From: Clostridia bacterium
GTDB taxonomy: Bacteria; Bacillota; Clostridia; Christensenellales; Aristaeellaceae
Assembly: GCA_017476605.1 (NCBI GenBank)
Contig: JAFUZM010000255.1
Location: 1 to 46,948 of the forward strand
Direction: 5' to 3'
Length of the DNA: 46,948 bases
Shown: one piece after another, positions 24,959 to 33,277 of the stretch
Numbering within the stretch: position 1 is the stretch's first letter
Layout: each line of letters starts with the position of its first letter
The notes under the pieces: generated by a model
Told to the model about the DNA's origin: nothing
Database searches by the model: none
The model's input: the letters and a program-made list of their open reading frames with translations, nothing else
Translations under genes and position numbers: made by a program

Positions 24959-25771
24959 TCATAATGCGGCTGTGATGAGAACGAAGTGAACGGTGATTGT
25001 GGGCGAAGGATGCATGGCGAGCTCCCTTTGCTCATCCTCCGTGAGATCCTGATTTAGTGGAGTCATGGAAATGAAATTCTGCCATTCCGTCTCATTGATC
25101 GAAAACGTCTTAAGCCGTTCTTCCCGCCGCAGGATCCGGGCTTCTTTTGCAAGATGCTCCTCGGAGAGACTTTCATGAACGGGAGAAAGCTTACGTGCCT
25201 CCCGTATCTCTCGTAAGTGTTCTCTCCCCGGAATGACCTTGATCAGCTTTCCGGAGGGAGCAAGCACACGCCGAAACTCCCGGTAATCTGCAGGAGACAA
25301 AATGTCGAGAATGACATCAAACAAATGGTCTGGAAACGGAAGAGACCGAAGGTCTGCAACGCACCAGAGCGCGGACAGATCTGCTGCCTGCTCAATTGCA
25401 TACCGACTCAGGTCAATTCCTGCCCCACTGCTGCCCGGAATCTGAGAGAGAATCGACCTCAGAAAGTATCCATCTCCGGTACCGCAGTCAAGAATCTTGG
25501 CGTCTTCCCTGATCTCCGGCAAAAGGAAGGCCAAAATGCCGTCAAAGAAGCCCTGATTGAGAATGTGGCTCCTGGCCTCAAACAGGCGGGCCGTATAGGC
25601 ATCGGAAACCGGCTTACTGAGAAAATTGAAGTAGCCCTTTTTGTTCCCGTCGATCCGATGGCCATTGGGACAAAGCAGGCTATTCCCTTCCCTTACAAAT
25701 TGCTGCCCGCATTTACATTGGCAGCCGAGATTCAACGCGTTCTGAAACGCCTGATCTAGTTTTTTACTCAT
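24959..25771 (-). CDS. rlmA: RlmA-type 23S rRNA (guanine-N1)-methyltransferase
   Basis: This SAM-dependent enzyme methylates a guanine (position 745 or 748) in 23S rRNA helix 35. The start at 25771 (MSKKLDQAFQNAL, 270 residues) is chosen because the frame further upstream runs through the end of the HAD gene. A zinc-ribbon N-terminus (CKCGQQF, then LLCPNGHRID) is followed by KKGYFNFL, the signature of this family, and a Rossmann SAM site ILDCGTGDGYF. Which of the two guanines is modified cannot be told. It is the last gene of the six-gene minus-strand operon, seven bases after the HAD stop. Confidence 0.85.
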   Translation of the reverse strand: MSKKLDQAFQNALNLGCQCKCGQQFVREGNSLLCPNGHRIDGNKKGYFNFLSKPVSDAYTARLFEARSHILNQGFFDGILAFLLPEIREDAKILDCGTGDGYFLRSILSQIPGSSGAGIDLSRYAIEQAADLSALWCVADLRSLPFPDHLFDVILDILSPADYREFRRVLAPSGKLIKVIPGREHLREIREARKLSPVHESLSEEHLAKEARILRREERLKTFSINETEWQNFISMTPLNQDLTEDEQRELAMHPSPTITVHFVLITAAL

Positions 25772-25778
25772 CGTACTA

Positions 25779-26492
25779 TTATCGCAGAATTGATTCAAGT
25801 TCGGACAAAGCGGTGATCTGATAATCGACCGCTCTCCCCTTTGCGCCGGTCTTATGTCGATCAAAATAACAGGTAGAGAAATGTGCGGCAATTCCCCCAT
25901 CCATATCGGAAGTAAGAGAATCGCCAATCATGAGGATCTGGCCAGGCAGAACAGGTGTTTCCTCATGCTGAGAGATTGCGCTTATGCAGCAATCGAAAAA
26001 ACGCGAATCCGGCTTTGAATAGCCAACCTGTTCTGATATGAAAAAATACGTGAAAAAGCGGGTGAAGCCAGCGGCCTCAAGACGATGCATCTGCTGTGCA
26101 TAGGGACCGTTACTTGCTACGCCAAGCTGTGTGCGTCCGGATAACGCTGAGAGCAGATGCTCTGCCCCATCAATCGGAATGGAACTGTTATAGAGCTGCT
26201 GACGGAAATAGCGTTCAAATGCAGCAGCATCCGCCTCAATGTGCAGGACGTCGAAGATTGAGGGAAACCGGCGCGCAAACAGGTCTGTCCGGGTGATCTC
26301 TTTTCGCTCCAGCCGCGCCCAGAGTGCATTGTTGATCTGCGTAAATACACCAAACATCCATGGTTCATAGGCAGGCAGATGGAAATCTTCAAATCCCTTC
26401 TTCAGTGTTTCTTTTACGCAGGCATCAAAGTCGAGGATCGTATTGTCGATGTCAAACAGCACAGCTTTGAAAGGAAAATCAGAGAAGCTCAT
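25779..26492 (-). CDS. HAD-family phosphatase, YjjG-like
   Basis: The start at 26492 (MSFSDFPFKAVLFDIDNTIL) directly follows the stop of the small Cys protein gene; the longer open frame would overlap that gene. The 237-residue hydrolase has motif I FDIDNTILD (nucleophile Asp), motif II VASNG, Lys in YSKPDSRFFD and motif IV MIGDSLTSDMDGG. The cap is helical and long, as in YjjG-type pyrimidine 5'-nucleotidases. Substrate specificity in this family is broad, so nucleotide clean-up is a suggestion. It appears coupled by tight spacing to its neighbours. Confidence 0.85.
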   Translation of the reverse strand: MSFSDFPFKAVLFDIDNTILDFDACVKETLKKGFEDFHLPAYEPWMFGVFTQINNALWARLERKEITRTDLFARRFPSIFDVLHIEADAAAFERYFRQQLYNSSIPIDGAEHLLSALSGRTQLGVASNGPYAQQMHRLEAAGFTRFFTYFFISEQVGYSKPDSRFFDCCISAISQHEETPVLPGQILMIGDSLTSDMDGGIAAHFSTCYFDRHKTGAKGRAVDYQITALSELESILR

Positions 26493-26493
26493 G

Positions 26494-26748
26494 TTAAAAC
26501 CTTGGTTTCTTTTTCCGCTCTGTGGTTTCGCAGTACCCGCATGTAAAGGACTCATCAAACCAGAAGCCGAGCTTTTTACAGCGCCCCGTTCCTTTCTGTT
26601 CTTCGCTTGGCACAAAGGATGGACATTTTGAGCACGGATACATCTGGACAGAAGGAAGCGCTTCTGTGTTTTCTTTGAGTGCCTGAAGAGACAGGTCAGG
26701 CGTTAAGAGAGAGAGAATCTGCTTTACCGAAATGTACTCACTTGACAT
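26494..26748 (-). CDS. Small protein with Cys-pair motifs
   Basis: GGAGGA lies 7 bases before ATG 26748, so that start is used (84 residues); it overlaps the end of the Lgt-like gene by 11 bases. I do not recognise the family. Residues ~38-80 contain CSKCPSF, GRCKKLGFW and CGYCETTE, spaced like a zinc or iron-sulfur binding site, and the C-terminus is very basic (KKKPRF). The N-terminal helix is plain. It lies between a membrane protein and a HAD phosphatase, and its strict position in the operon suggests it is translated together with both. Confidence 0.65.
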   Translation of the reverse strand: MSSEYISVKQILSLLTPDLSLQALKENTEALPSVQMYPCSKCPSFVPSEEQKGTGRCKKLGFWFDESFTCGYCETTERKKKPRF

Positions 26749-27628
26749 GTTCAAATCCTCCGTGGGTAGTCCTTGCGATGATGATCCCGGTGGCGGTCAA
26801 AGAGAGACACATGATGAGGTAGATCACAAGTGTCGGAATCTCTGTGAGCTTATCAAGCGCATATTCGCAGAAGATCATAACTGCAAGCAGTATGAGCGTG
26901 AGCACTGCTAAACCGATTCCCCGCCGCGTTCCCAGGTAACGAATCTGTGTGAGGGTCAGAACGAGCACAATGAGGAAGCACTCAGCCTGCTGGATGCGGA
27001 CAAAGCCAAAACGCAGCGTTTCTGAACGAAGACTCTCAAAAAACATCTGAGACAGAGAGAAAACAAGCATCCCCATAAAGAAGCTCTTCCCTGTTCCGAT
27101 CTTGTTTTTCGGAAGAAGAATAAACAGGATAAGCGCAGCGGCGGCTTCAAAGAAAAAGACGGAAAGGTGATACTGTCCGTACATGTCTGCGGTTGAGAGC
27201 GGGAAAAACTGCCAGCGGGAATCGTAGACAAGTGCTCCCCATCCGAAATCCGAAAATACTTCAAAAATGCGTTCAATAGTCAGACTGCCAAGAAAGGCAA
27301 ACGGAAGGATGTCAAGGGCGATGAGCACCTTCTCATGGCACAGATAGGCGGCGATCCAGGCACCGAGGAAAGCTCCGATCAGGAATCCAAGCACGGTATA
27401 ATCGTAGGGATAGAGGCTTAAAAATGACCGCTGTCTTGTCATGAAACCGCCGAAAATCAGCGTATTGACTCTTGAAAGGCAGATGGCAAGCAAAAGAGAG
27501 AGAAGCGTGCAAACCGGGAAAAACCGCTTTTGACAAAATGCATTGTATGTAAAATAGCGCTCAGCTGCAATATAGACAAGGCCGGCAAGCAGAACGCCAA
27601 TTCCAAAGACAGAAAGAAATGTTCCCAT
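26738..27628 (-). CDS. Divergent Lgt-like multi-pass membrane protein
   Basis: This 296-residue protein has about eight hydrophobic segments and the general layout of prolipoprotein diacylglyceryl transferase (Lgt). The segment around ILPFAFLGSLTIERIFE aligns by eye with the Lgt block APALILGQAIGRWGNYIN, but the R-x-x-N-x-x-N and Y-G-G residues that Lgt needs are absent. FFPLSTADMYGQYHLSVFFFE parallels the later Lgt block. A true lgt is present at 32096, so this is probably a related protein with a different job. It sits between two genes for exported proteins and the small Cys protein, so a role at the membrane connected with those is likely. Function is unknown. Confidence 0.6.
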   Translation of the reverse strand: MGTFLSVFGIGVLLAGLVYIAAERYFTYNAFCQKRFFPVCTLLSLLLAICLSRVNTLIFGGFMTRQRSFLSLYPYDYTVLGFLIGAFLGAWIAAYLCHEKVLIALDILPFAFLGSLTIERIFEVFSDFGWGALVYDSRWQFFPLSTADMYGQYHLSVFFFEAAAALILFILLPKNKIGTGKSFFMGMLVFSLSQMFFESLRSETLRFGFVRIQQAECFLIVLVLTLTQIRYLGTRRGIGLAVLTLILLAVMIFCEYALDKLTEIPTLVIYLIMCLSLTATGIIIARTTHGGFEHVK

Positions 27629-27630
27629 TT

Positions 27631-28494
27631 TTACTCCACAGCCGTTATGAAATAAATGATATCGCTGATCGGACGCAGATACTTCTGGTCGATAGCATTG
27701 ACCTTCTTAAGATTGAACAGCATGACGGTGGAATTTCCGCCATCCAGGTTGTAAGCGTAATCGACATCAAGTGTCCCGATAAAGTCTGCAAACTCCTGAA
27801 GGGTGAGGCCGCCGTCCTTGTTTTCCTCGGGTCCGTCCGTAACGACACAGATATAGTCAAGCTTTCCGTGTTCCACCTGGCAGATGGCACACCGTCTGTG
27901 CTTGGTCAAGGCATAGTTATAGCTGTCATAATATTCCGGGTCCAGACGTTCACCGTCGATATATAGGCCCGGGCCGAAATTAAACGTATTCACAATCCCG
28001 GTTCCCTCAGGATCAAAGGTTTTCGGGTCTCCGCTGGGATAAGGCTTAATGATTGTAAAATCGCCTGCTTCATCAATGAGCAGAACATCCCTTCGAAACA
28101 TGGGCTTATTTAAATACATATGTCCCTGACGGATCAGATAGCTTCCTGCCTGAAGCTGGTAACTGAAATAATCGCCATTGATTGCAAGAACCGCATTGAC
28201 GCGCTCCGCGATAGCATCTGCCGGTACGGTCTGGTCACGGTCAAATGAGTACGCAGGTGCCGTTCTCAGTTGAGCGGGATCCGATATGGAGATTCTGGCA
28301 ACATAGCATGTGGTTTTCTTGTAGGAGGTTGTTTCGATTTCGACATGTAAAGTCGGATCATCATAAACCGTGTCCGAAAGATAGGACTCGGGATTGGGCT
28401 TTGGCCCTCCCGAGAGATCAATCGCCGGAGAGGCAAGGCAATCAGCGATGCCGAGTGTGAAAAAAAGAACGAAACACAGCAGAAAGACCTTCAT
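27631..28494 (-). CDS. Secreted phosphodiester glycosidase-type (DUF2233) protein
   Basis: The 287-residue protein starts with a signal peptide (about 1-21, ending near C-L-A-S). The rest is a DUF2233/NAGPA domain: VLAINGDYF, CVVTDGPEENKDGGLTLQEF and YNLDGGNSTVM carry the conserved Asp, Asn and Gly residues of this group. The human relative removes N-acetylglucosamine from a phosphodiester; bacterial members act outside the cell, probably on glycan phosphodiesters. No lipobox or wall anchor is seen, so it should be free or loosely bound. It is 5 bases after the LRR gene and 2 bases before the Lgt-like gene. Confidence 0.85.
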   Translation of the reverse strand: MKVFLLCFVLFFTLGIADCLASPAIDLSGGPKPNPESYLSDTVYDDPTLHVEIETTSYKKTTCYVARISISDPAQLRTAPAYSFDRDQTVPADAIAERVNAVLAINGDYFSYQLQAGSYLIRQGHMYLNKPMFRRDVLLIDEAGDFTIIKPYPSGDPKTFDPEGTGIVNTFNFGPGLYIDGERLDPEYYDSYNYALTKHRRCAICQVEHGKLDYICVVTDGPEENKDGGLTLQEFADFIGTLDVDYAYNLDGGNSTVMLFNLKKVNAIDQKYLRPISDIIYFITAVE

Positions 28495-28499
28495 GCGTT

Positions 28500-29351
28500 T
28501 TACTCCTTAAATGGGACATAGACCGTTGTTCTGAAAAAGTCGTATAGTTCAAAGTAATGCGGATGCTCACGCCAGGTACCGGCAGTCGGTCCCCAGTCCC
28601 AAAAGAATTCACAATCGGGCAGCGCCGCAAGGATCTCGCGCTTCTGATTTTCTGGATAATTCATGAATTTTCCAAGCCACAGGCGCTCGAGCCAATCCAT
28701 CTTCATCAATGGGGTCAAATCGAGAATCGGGTTATTAGAGAGATTGAGGTCGCGAAGATTTGTGAGTCCTGCAAGCGGCGAAACATCCTTGATGTGGTTG
28801 CTGAACAGCTCGATATAGACGAGGTTGTGGAGATCGGCAAGAGGCGTAATGTCTCTGATCTGATTGCGCCCGAGAATGAGCACCTCAAGGTCCGGCAGGT
28901 CGCGAATAAAGGAAATATCCTCGATCCAGTTGTGTCCGAGGTCAAGGGCACGCAGATTTTTGCAGAACCGGAGCACATCAAAGTCCGCCTCCGTATGTGC
29001 CGGGTCCGGGCTGGATCCGTGAAGGGTTGAAAATGCGGTCTGATCTGTGCGAATCGTATGCTCCCAAATCCTGATGGTCCAGCCAAAGGTGATCTCCGGA
29101 TAGGTATCAAATAGCATGTTCATATCTGCTTTGCTGAGACGGCTTTCAAACATGTCGATGCGGGTCAGATTCGGCATTTTGGAAATGGCATCGGTCAATG
29201 CTGAGATATCCTCAACTTTGATGGAGCCAAAATCAATGGCGGTATCCTCTGTATCACATTCAAGCCCACAGATGGTGATGGGCTCAGCTATGGCGAAACC
29301 GGATATAAGCATGAAAGCACATAAAAGCAAGACAATTCCAACTCTGGACAT
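28500..29351 (-). CDS. Secreted leucine-rich-repeat protein
   Basis: The 283-residue protein has a signal peptide (about 1-22, with A-I-A before EPITICG). Then come about six leucine-rich repeats of roughly 22 residues (LRALDLGHNWIEDISFI, LEVLILGRNQIRDITPL, LVYIELFSNHIKDVSPL, LRDLNLSNNPILDLTPL), the SDS22/internalin-like type. A non-repeat C-terminal part of about 40 residues is Trp- and Tyr-rich. LRR domains bind proteins or glycans. It is the first gene of a six-gene operon. The ribosome binding site (AAGGAGG) lies inside the palindrome AGGAGGCCTCCT. Confidence 0.85.
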   Translation of the reverse strand: MSRVGIVLLLCAFMLISGFAIAEPITICGLECDTEDTAIDFGSIKVEDISALTDAISKMPNLTRIDMFESRLSKADMNMLFDTYPEITFGWTIRIWEHTIRTDQTAFSTLHGSSPDPAHTEADFDVLRFCKNLRALDLGHNWIEDISFIRDLPDLEVLILGRNQIRDITPLADLHNLVYIELFSNHIKDVSPLAGLTNLRDLNLSNNPILDLTPLMKMDWLERLWLGKFMNYPENQKREILAALPDCEFFWDWGPTAGTWREHPHYFELYDFFRTTVYVPFKE

Positions 29352-29366
29352 TAGGAGGCCTCCTTA

Positions 29367-29416
29367 TAACGAGCAACCTGGTCTTTCGACGTAGTGACTT
29401 TTGTCAGTGCCCGTTA
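29367..29416 (-). promoter_or_regulatory. Structured RNA leader before the LRR operon
   Basis: Read on the minus strand, TAACGGGCA pairs with TGCTCGTTA (9 bp with one G-T), closing two short hairpins: TGAC-AAAA-GTCA and GTC-GAAA-GAC. The result is a compact three-way junction whose closing stem ends directly before the ribosome binding site. A competing stem (CGTAGT with ACTACG, 29432-29437 and 29390-29395) cannot form together with it. No known riboswitch class is recognised. Confidence 0.45.
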
Positions 29417-29480
29417 CCTGACAAACTGCTTACTACGCAAACAGGCCAATTTCTGTTTTGCTAAACTGCGGACAGATAAA

Positions 29481-29501
29481 CACAGCGGAAAATCCGCTGT
29501 G
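29481..29501 (-). promoter_or_regulatory. Hairpin in the leader of the LRR operon
   Basis: CACAGCGGA pairs perfectly with TCCGCTGTG around AAA (plus-strand reading). It lies just downstream of the predicted transcription start on the minus strand, followed by TTTATC, so it could stabilise the 5' end or attenuate. Confidence 0.5.
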
Positions 29502-29516
29502 AAAATATCGCAAGAT

Positions 29517-29545
29517 ATTGTAGATGATCATGAAAATGATGTCAA
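29517..29545 (-). promoter_or_regulatory. Promoter of the LRR operon
   Basis: On the minus strand TTGACA (29545-29540), 17 bases and TACAAT (29522-29517) form a strong sigma-A promoter. The transcript would have a leader of about 160 bases before the LRR start. Confidence 0.75.
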
Positions 29546-29577
29546 GATAAAGCGAATCATTCGATCAATGGAGAAAC

Positions 29578-29605
29578 ATCCAAATCGGTGTAAGCCGATT
29601 TGGAT
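29578..29605 (-). terminator. Terminator of the GH3 gene
   Basis: ATCCAAATCGG pairs perfectly with CCGATTTGGAT around a 6-base loop, 15 bases past the GH3 stop on the minus strand, followed by GTTTCTCC. It separates GH3 from the LRR operon promoter. Confidence 0.7.
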
Positions 29606-29619
29606 GATCTCAAGCGCCA

Positions 29620-31887
29620 TTATTTCTGATTCAGCTGATCGCAAAGAGCAGCGATTTCATCATAGGAGATCGCACCGTTGCCAAAACTCACCAGACCGCG
29701 AAGCGGCATGTTTTCAAACATCGCAGCTTCCATTTCAGCGGTGACGGCCTCGGATGCGGCGGTACTCTTGCTTTCATCCGGAGAAAAGATCTTCATCATC
29801 TTCTCCATCAGGGAGGAAAATGCCTGCATGGCCTTAGGATTCTTCTTGAGGTCCATGAACAGCGTATCCGGCGTTACTGGCTCAAAAACGACAGGTGTCC
29901 CGGTAAGAACAACCGGCGTTTCAAGCAGAGGTTCACGGCTGTTTTTTGAAATTTCAATATGATAGGTTCCGTTTTCCGGATACCAGTCATGGCACGTGAT
30001 ATTCCAATATGAAAATGCACGGATGTTTAAGGTAAACTGGACAGTTTTGGTTTCGCCCGGAAGAAGCTCAATCTTTTCAAAGCCACGGAGCTCGCGGATG
30101 GGACGCAGGACGTTGCTGTTTTCCGGATTTCGGACATAGAGCTGTACGACTTCTTTTCCCGGGCAGGCGCCGGTATTGGTGACATCCACGGATACGTGAA
30201 TGTCGTCGTTTGCAGTCATTGTTTCCTTGTCAGTTTTGAGATTGCTGTAGGCAAAGGTCGTGTAGCTGAGGCCATATCCAAACGGGAACAGAGGGGCAAG
30301 ATCCTTCCGATCATAATAGCGATACCCGACGAAAACACCCTCAGAATATGGAACCGAGTTTCCGGAACGGCCATACGTGATGGAGGTTGGGGTATCCTCA
30401 AGCCGAACCGGGAAGGTTTCAGGAAGCCGACCGGAAGGATTGGCCTTTCCAAACAGGACGTTTGCCACTGCCCCACCGACGGCCTCGCCTCCAAGGTATG
30501 CCTCAAGAATGCCCTTCACCCGATGCACCCAGGGCATTTCTACAGGTGAACCGTTGTGCAGGACGACAATGACATTCGGGTTGACGGCAAGGAGGGCATC
30601 AATCAGGGCATTCTGACAATCCGGAAGGCGCATATGGGTCCGGTCATACCCCTCGCTTTCAAAGCTGTCGGGAAGGCCGGCAAAAACGACCACTTTATCC
30701 GCTTTTTGAGCCTTCTGAACGGCCTCTGCAATCAGCTCGGGATGGCTTTGATCCTCAGTGGTTTCGTACCCCATTGCATAGTCGACAGTGCCGTTCACGG
30801 CATCCAGCGCGCTTTCGGTCCTGATGCAGTTGATATGAGAACTGCCACCACCCTGGAACCGTGGCTCCTTCGCAAATTTGCCGACAAACAGTACCCGTTC
30901 CTCTGCTTTGAGCGGAAGCAAATTATCCTCATTTTTGAGCAGAACGATGCACTGCTCCTCCATGCTTCTTGCAAGGTCATGCTGTGCCTCTTTATCCCAC
31001 TCGGTCTCCGGTTTCCGATTTGAAATGTAACGATCTATGACGGTTAAAATGTGCGTGACGGCGGCATCGACGTCCTCCATGGAAAGCTGGCCGTCGTTTA
31101 CGGCTTTTACGATCCGGGCATCGTTGGATCCGCCTGAGGCAGGCATTTCAAGGTCCAGTCCGGCGCTGACGCCTTTTACCCGATCACTGACCGCGCCCCA
31201 GTCGCTCATGACGTACCCGTCAAAGCCCCATTCCTCCCGCAGAACGTCATGGAGCAGCCATTTGTTCTGAGAGGCATATTCTCCATTGAGACGATTATAG
31301 GAGCACATGACGGTCCATGCTTTTCCCTTTTTGACGGCAGCTTCAAATGCCGGGAAATAGATTTCTCTCAGCGTACGTTCATCCACAACGGAATCGGAGG
31401 ACATCCGTCGGAATTCCTGGTTGTTGGCGGCAAAATGCTTAACGCTTGTTCCGACGTGCTGGCTCTGGACGCCTTCAATCATGGCGGCAGCCATTTCGCC
31501 TGCAAGGAAGGGATCCTCACTGAGGTATTCAAAATTCCGCCCACAAAGCGGAGAACGCTTGATGTTGACTGCCGGTCCCAGGATGACGCTGAGGTTTTCG
31601 TGCTGGCATGCCTTTCCGATGGCCTCCCCCATTGTTGTCATCATACCCCGGTCAAAGCTGGCAGCGCCGGCACAGGCTGGCGGGAAGCAAACCGCTTTGA
31701 TGCTGTCATTGATTCCCAGATGATCCCCGGACTGATCCTGTTTTCTGAGGCCGTGCGGGCCGTCACTGACCATCGTAGAAGGAATTCCAAGGCGTTCCAC
31801 TGGCTTTGTATGCCAGAAATCCAGACCGGAAAGAAGGCTTGCTTTTTCCTCAAGGGACATTTTTGAAATAAGCTCTGCAATGTTCAT
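29620..31887 (-). CDS. GH3 beta-glucosidase
   Basis: This 755-residue family-3 glycoside hydrolase splits terminal beta-linked glucose (or a related sugar) from oligosaccharides. It has no signal peptide, so it acts in the cytoplasm on imported sugars. The (alpha/beta)8 domain comes first, with KRSPLCGRNFEYLSEDP, KHFAANNQEFRR and the nucleophile Asp in GYVMSDWGAV. The alpha/beta sandwich with the catalytic Glu region (about 330-520) follows, then a fibronectin-III-like C-terminal domain near 580-650. A long tail of ~100 residues with an unusual Met- and Glu-rich end follows. It has its own promoter and terminator and is divergent from lgt. Confidence 0.93.
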   Translation of the reverse strand: MNIAELISKMSLEEKASLLSGLDFWHTKPVERLGIPSTMVSDGPHGLRKQDQSGDHLGINDSIKAVCFPPACAGAASFDRGMMTTMGEAIGKACQHENLSVILGPAVNIKRSPLCGRNFEYLSEDPFLAGEMAAAMIEGVQSQHVGTSVKHFAANNQEFRRMSSDSVVDERTLREIYFPAFEAAVKKGKAWTVMCSYNRLNGEYASQNKWLLHDVLREEWGFDGYVMSDWGAVSDRVKGVSAGLDLEMPASGGSNDARIVKAVNDGQLSMEDVDAAVTHILTVIDRYISNRKPETEWDKEAQHDLARSMEEQCIVLLKNEDNLLPLKAEERVLFVGKFAKEPRFQGGGSSHINCIRTESALDAVNGTVDYAMGYETTEDQSHPELIAEAVQKAQKADKVVVFAGLPDSFESEGYDRTHMRLPDCQNALIDALLAVNPNVIVVLHNGSPVEMPWVHRVKGILEAYLGGEAVGGAVANVLFGKANPSGRLPETFPVRLEDTPTSITYGRSGNSVPYSEGVFVGYRYYDRKDLAPLFPFGYGLSYTTFAYSNLKTDKETMTANDDIHVSVDVTNTGACPGKEVVQLYVRNPENSNVLRPIRELRGFEKIELLPGETKTVQFTLNIRAFSYWNITCHDWYPENGTYHIEISKNSREPLLETPVVLTGTPVVFEPVTPDTLFMDLKKNPKAMQAFSSLMEKMMKIFSPDESKSTAASEAVTAEMEAAMFENMPLRGLVSFGNGAISYDEIAALCDQLNQK

Positions 31888-31922
31888 AGGGTTTCTCCTT
31901 TTGCTCTGTGTTGTTTTGAGAA

Positions 31923-31951
31923 AGTATAATTGCCTTCCTTGTAAATGTCAA
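31923..31951 (-). promoter_or_regulatory. Promoter of the GH3 gene
   Basis: On the minus strand TTGACA (31951-31946), 17 bases and TATACT (31928-31923) form a near-consensus promoter about 36 bases upstream of the GH3 start. AAAGGAG is the ribosome binding site. Confidence 0.88.
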
Positions 31952-32027
31952 ACAGTGGAAGGCGAATCGGTTGGATTTAATGCTTTCTTGTCGGATGCGT
32001 TTAGGGACATGTTTTTGATCTCCTTCC

Positions 32028-32057
32028 TTGACACTCTTCAAAGAATCGCGATATACT
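32028..32057 (+). promoter_or_regulatory. Promoter of lgt-recX
   Basis: TTGACA (32028-32033), 18 bases and TATACT (32052-32057) precede lgt by about 38 bases. The promoter is back to back with that of GH3, with about 77 bases between the two -35 boxes. Confidence 0.82.
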
Positions 32058-32095
32058 ACACCGACTTGAGATTCTCAATATGTGGAGGAAAACCA

Positions 32096-33277
32096 ATGTT
32101 AAGTAGGCCGATGATAGACCGCATTGCGTTCGCCGGAATCAGCTATTATGCAATTCTGATCGTTGCCGCCATTCTCCTTGGCATGGTGATATGCATTTCA
32201 AGAGCACGGGAATATGGAATCGCAGAGGAAACCGTCATTGATTTCATGCTGCTTGCGATTCCGCTGGGCATTATTTTTGCCAGAATCTATTACGTGATCT
32301 TTCGCTTCAATATGTACAGTGATGATCTGGGGGCCATTTTTAACATTCGTGAGGGTGGACTGGCCATCTATGGCGGCATATTCGGCGGTCTTCTGGCAGC
32401 GAAAATTACCTGCAGCCGCAAAAATGTCCGCTTTGCCGATCTGCTGGATGCCATTGCCCCGGCCCTCATTCTTGGGCAGGCCATTGGCCGCTGGGGAAAC
32501 TATATTAATATGGAAGCATATGGCTTCCGTGTTGAGAATGAAGCGCTTCAGTTTTTCCCCTTTGCGGTAGAAATCCCAATTGGAACCTACTGGTACTGGC
32601 AGATGGCCACCTTCTTTTATGAATTCTGCTGGGATATTCTTGTGTTCCTTATTCTCTGGTTTTTTGTCCAGAATAACCGCAAGCAGAAAGGCGATGTTTT
32701 TCGTTGGTATATCCTGCTTTACTGTGCAGGACGTACGGTCATCGAAGGACTTCGGGACGATTCCCTTACCTTTATCAGTGATTTTGTGCGGATTTCTCAG
32801 ATTTTCTCGGGCATTCTCGCCTTTGCGATGGTTCTGGTCTTTTTCTTCCGCATCCGTGAGAGCTTCAGCATCGTCTTCCTTCTCCCGGTGTGCTCCTCCA
32901 TCTGCGCCATCATTGAGGTTGCCCTGGGCGAATTTGAGCGCAATGCCTATGGCGATCTGTTTATCTTCTCGCAGATCGGGTTGCTCGTGATGGCTGCCCT
33001 CTCTGTGGCAACGCTCATCCTCTGGATGATCGACTGCAGACACTTTGATGTAAAGTGTGCCGTTGCCATCATTCCAAACCTTCTGTTTATGCTCATTCTT
33101 TTCATTGCAGGCCTTGGAAGAGCCAATGAGGACAATACTTACTATGTAACACTTCGACAGATGGCGGCCATGATTCAGATGATTCTCTCCGGCTACCTGC
33201 TGTGTTACCGCTTCTATCCCGGCGAATTACATATCATCGAAAAAAGAACGGCACGAAGAAGAGTGATCCATGAATAA
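32096..33277 (+). CDS. lgt: Prolipoprotein diacylglyceryl transferase with C-terminal extension
   Basis: Lgt moves diacylglycerol from phosphatidylglycerol to the lipobox Cys of prolipoproteins, such as the sugar-binding protein at 22717. ATG 32096 is preceded by GTGGAGG, which settles the start; the frame is open much further upstream through the promoter. The 393 residues contain GGLAIYGGIFGG and the signature LGQAIGRWGNYINMEAYG, with the Arg and Asn of the active site, and a later GRTVIEGLRDD with a catalytic Arg. The usual Lgt length is about 260-300; the extra ~110 residues at the end hold several further membrane segments. That extension looks similar in kind to the end of the Lgt-like protein at 26738. 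Confidence 0.9.
   Translation: MLSRPMIDRIAFAGISYYAILIVAAILLGMVICISRAREYGIAEETVIDFMLLAIPLGIIFARIYYVIFRFNMYSDDLGAIFNIREGGLAIYGGIFGGLLAAKITCSRKNVRFADLLDAIAPALILGQAIGRWGNYINMEAYGFRVENEALQFFPFAVEIPIGTYWYWQMATFFYEFCWDILVFLILWFFVQNNRKQKGDVFRWYILLYCAGRTVIEGLRDDSLTFISDFVRISQIFSGILAFAMVLVFFFRIRESFSIVFLLPVCSSICAIIEVALGEFERNAYGDLFIFSQIGLLVMAALSVATLILWMIDCRHFDVKCAVAIIPNLLFMLILFIAGLGRANEDNTYYVTLRQMAAMIQMILSGYLLCYRFYPGELHIIEKRTARRRVIHE

Noticed and set aside
29367..29416. Hammerhead-like core in the LRR leader (CTGA and CGAAA present)
   Set aside because: The conserved C-T-G-A-T-G-A and cleavage-site arrangement are missing; only the small tetraloop hairpin is supported.
29394..29744. Plus-strand open frame between LRR and GH3 genes
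   Set aside because: Covers the minus-strand promoter, leader and a terminator, and enters the GH3 gene; no ribosome binding site.
31880..32095. Upstream extension of lgt to 31880
   Set aside because: It would cover both divergent promoters; a good ribosome binding site and the usual Lgt N-terminus fit ATG 32096.
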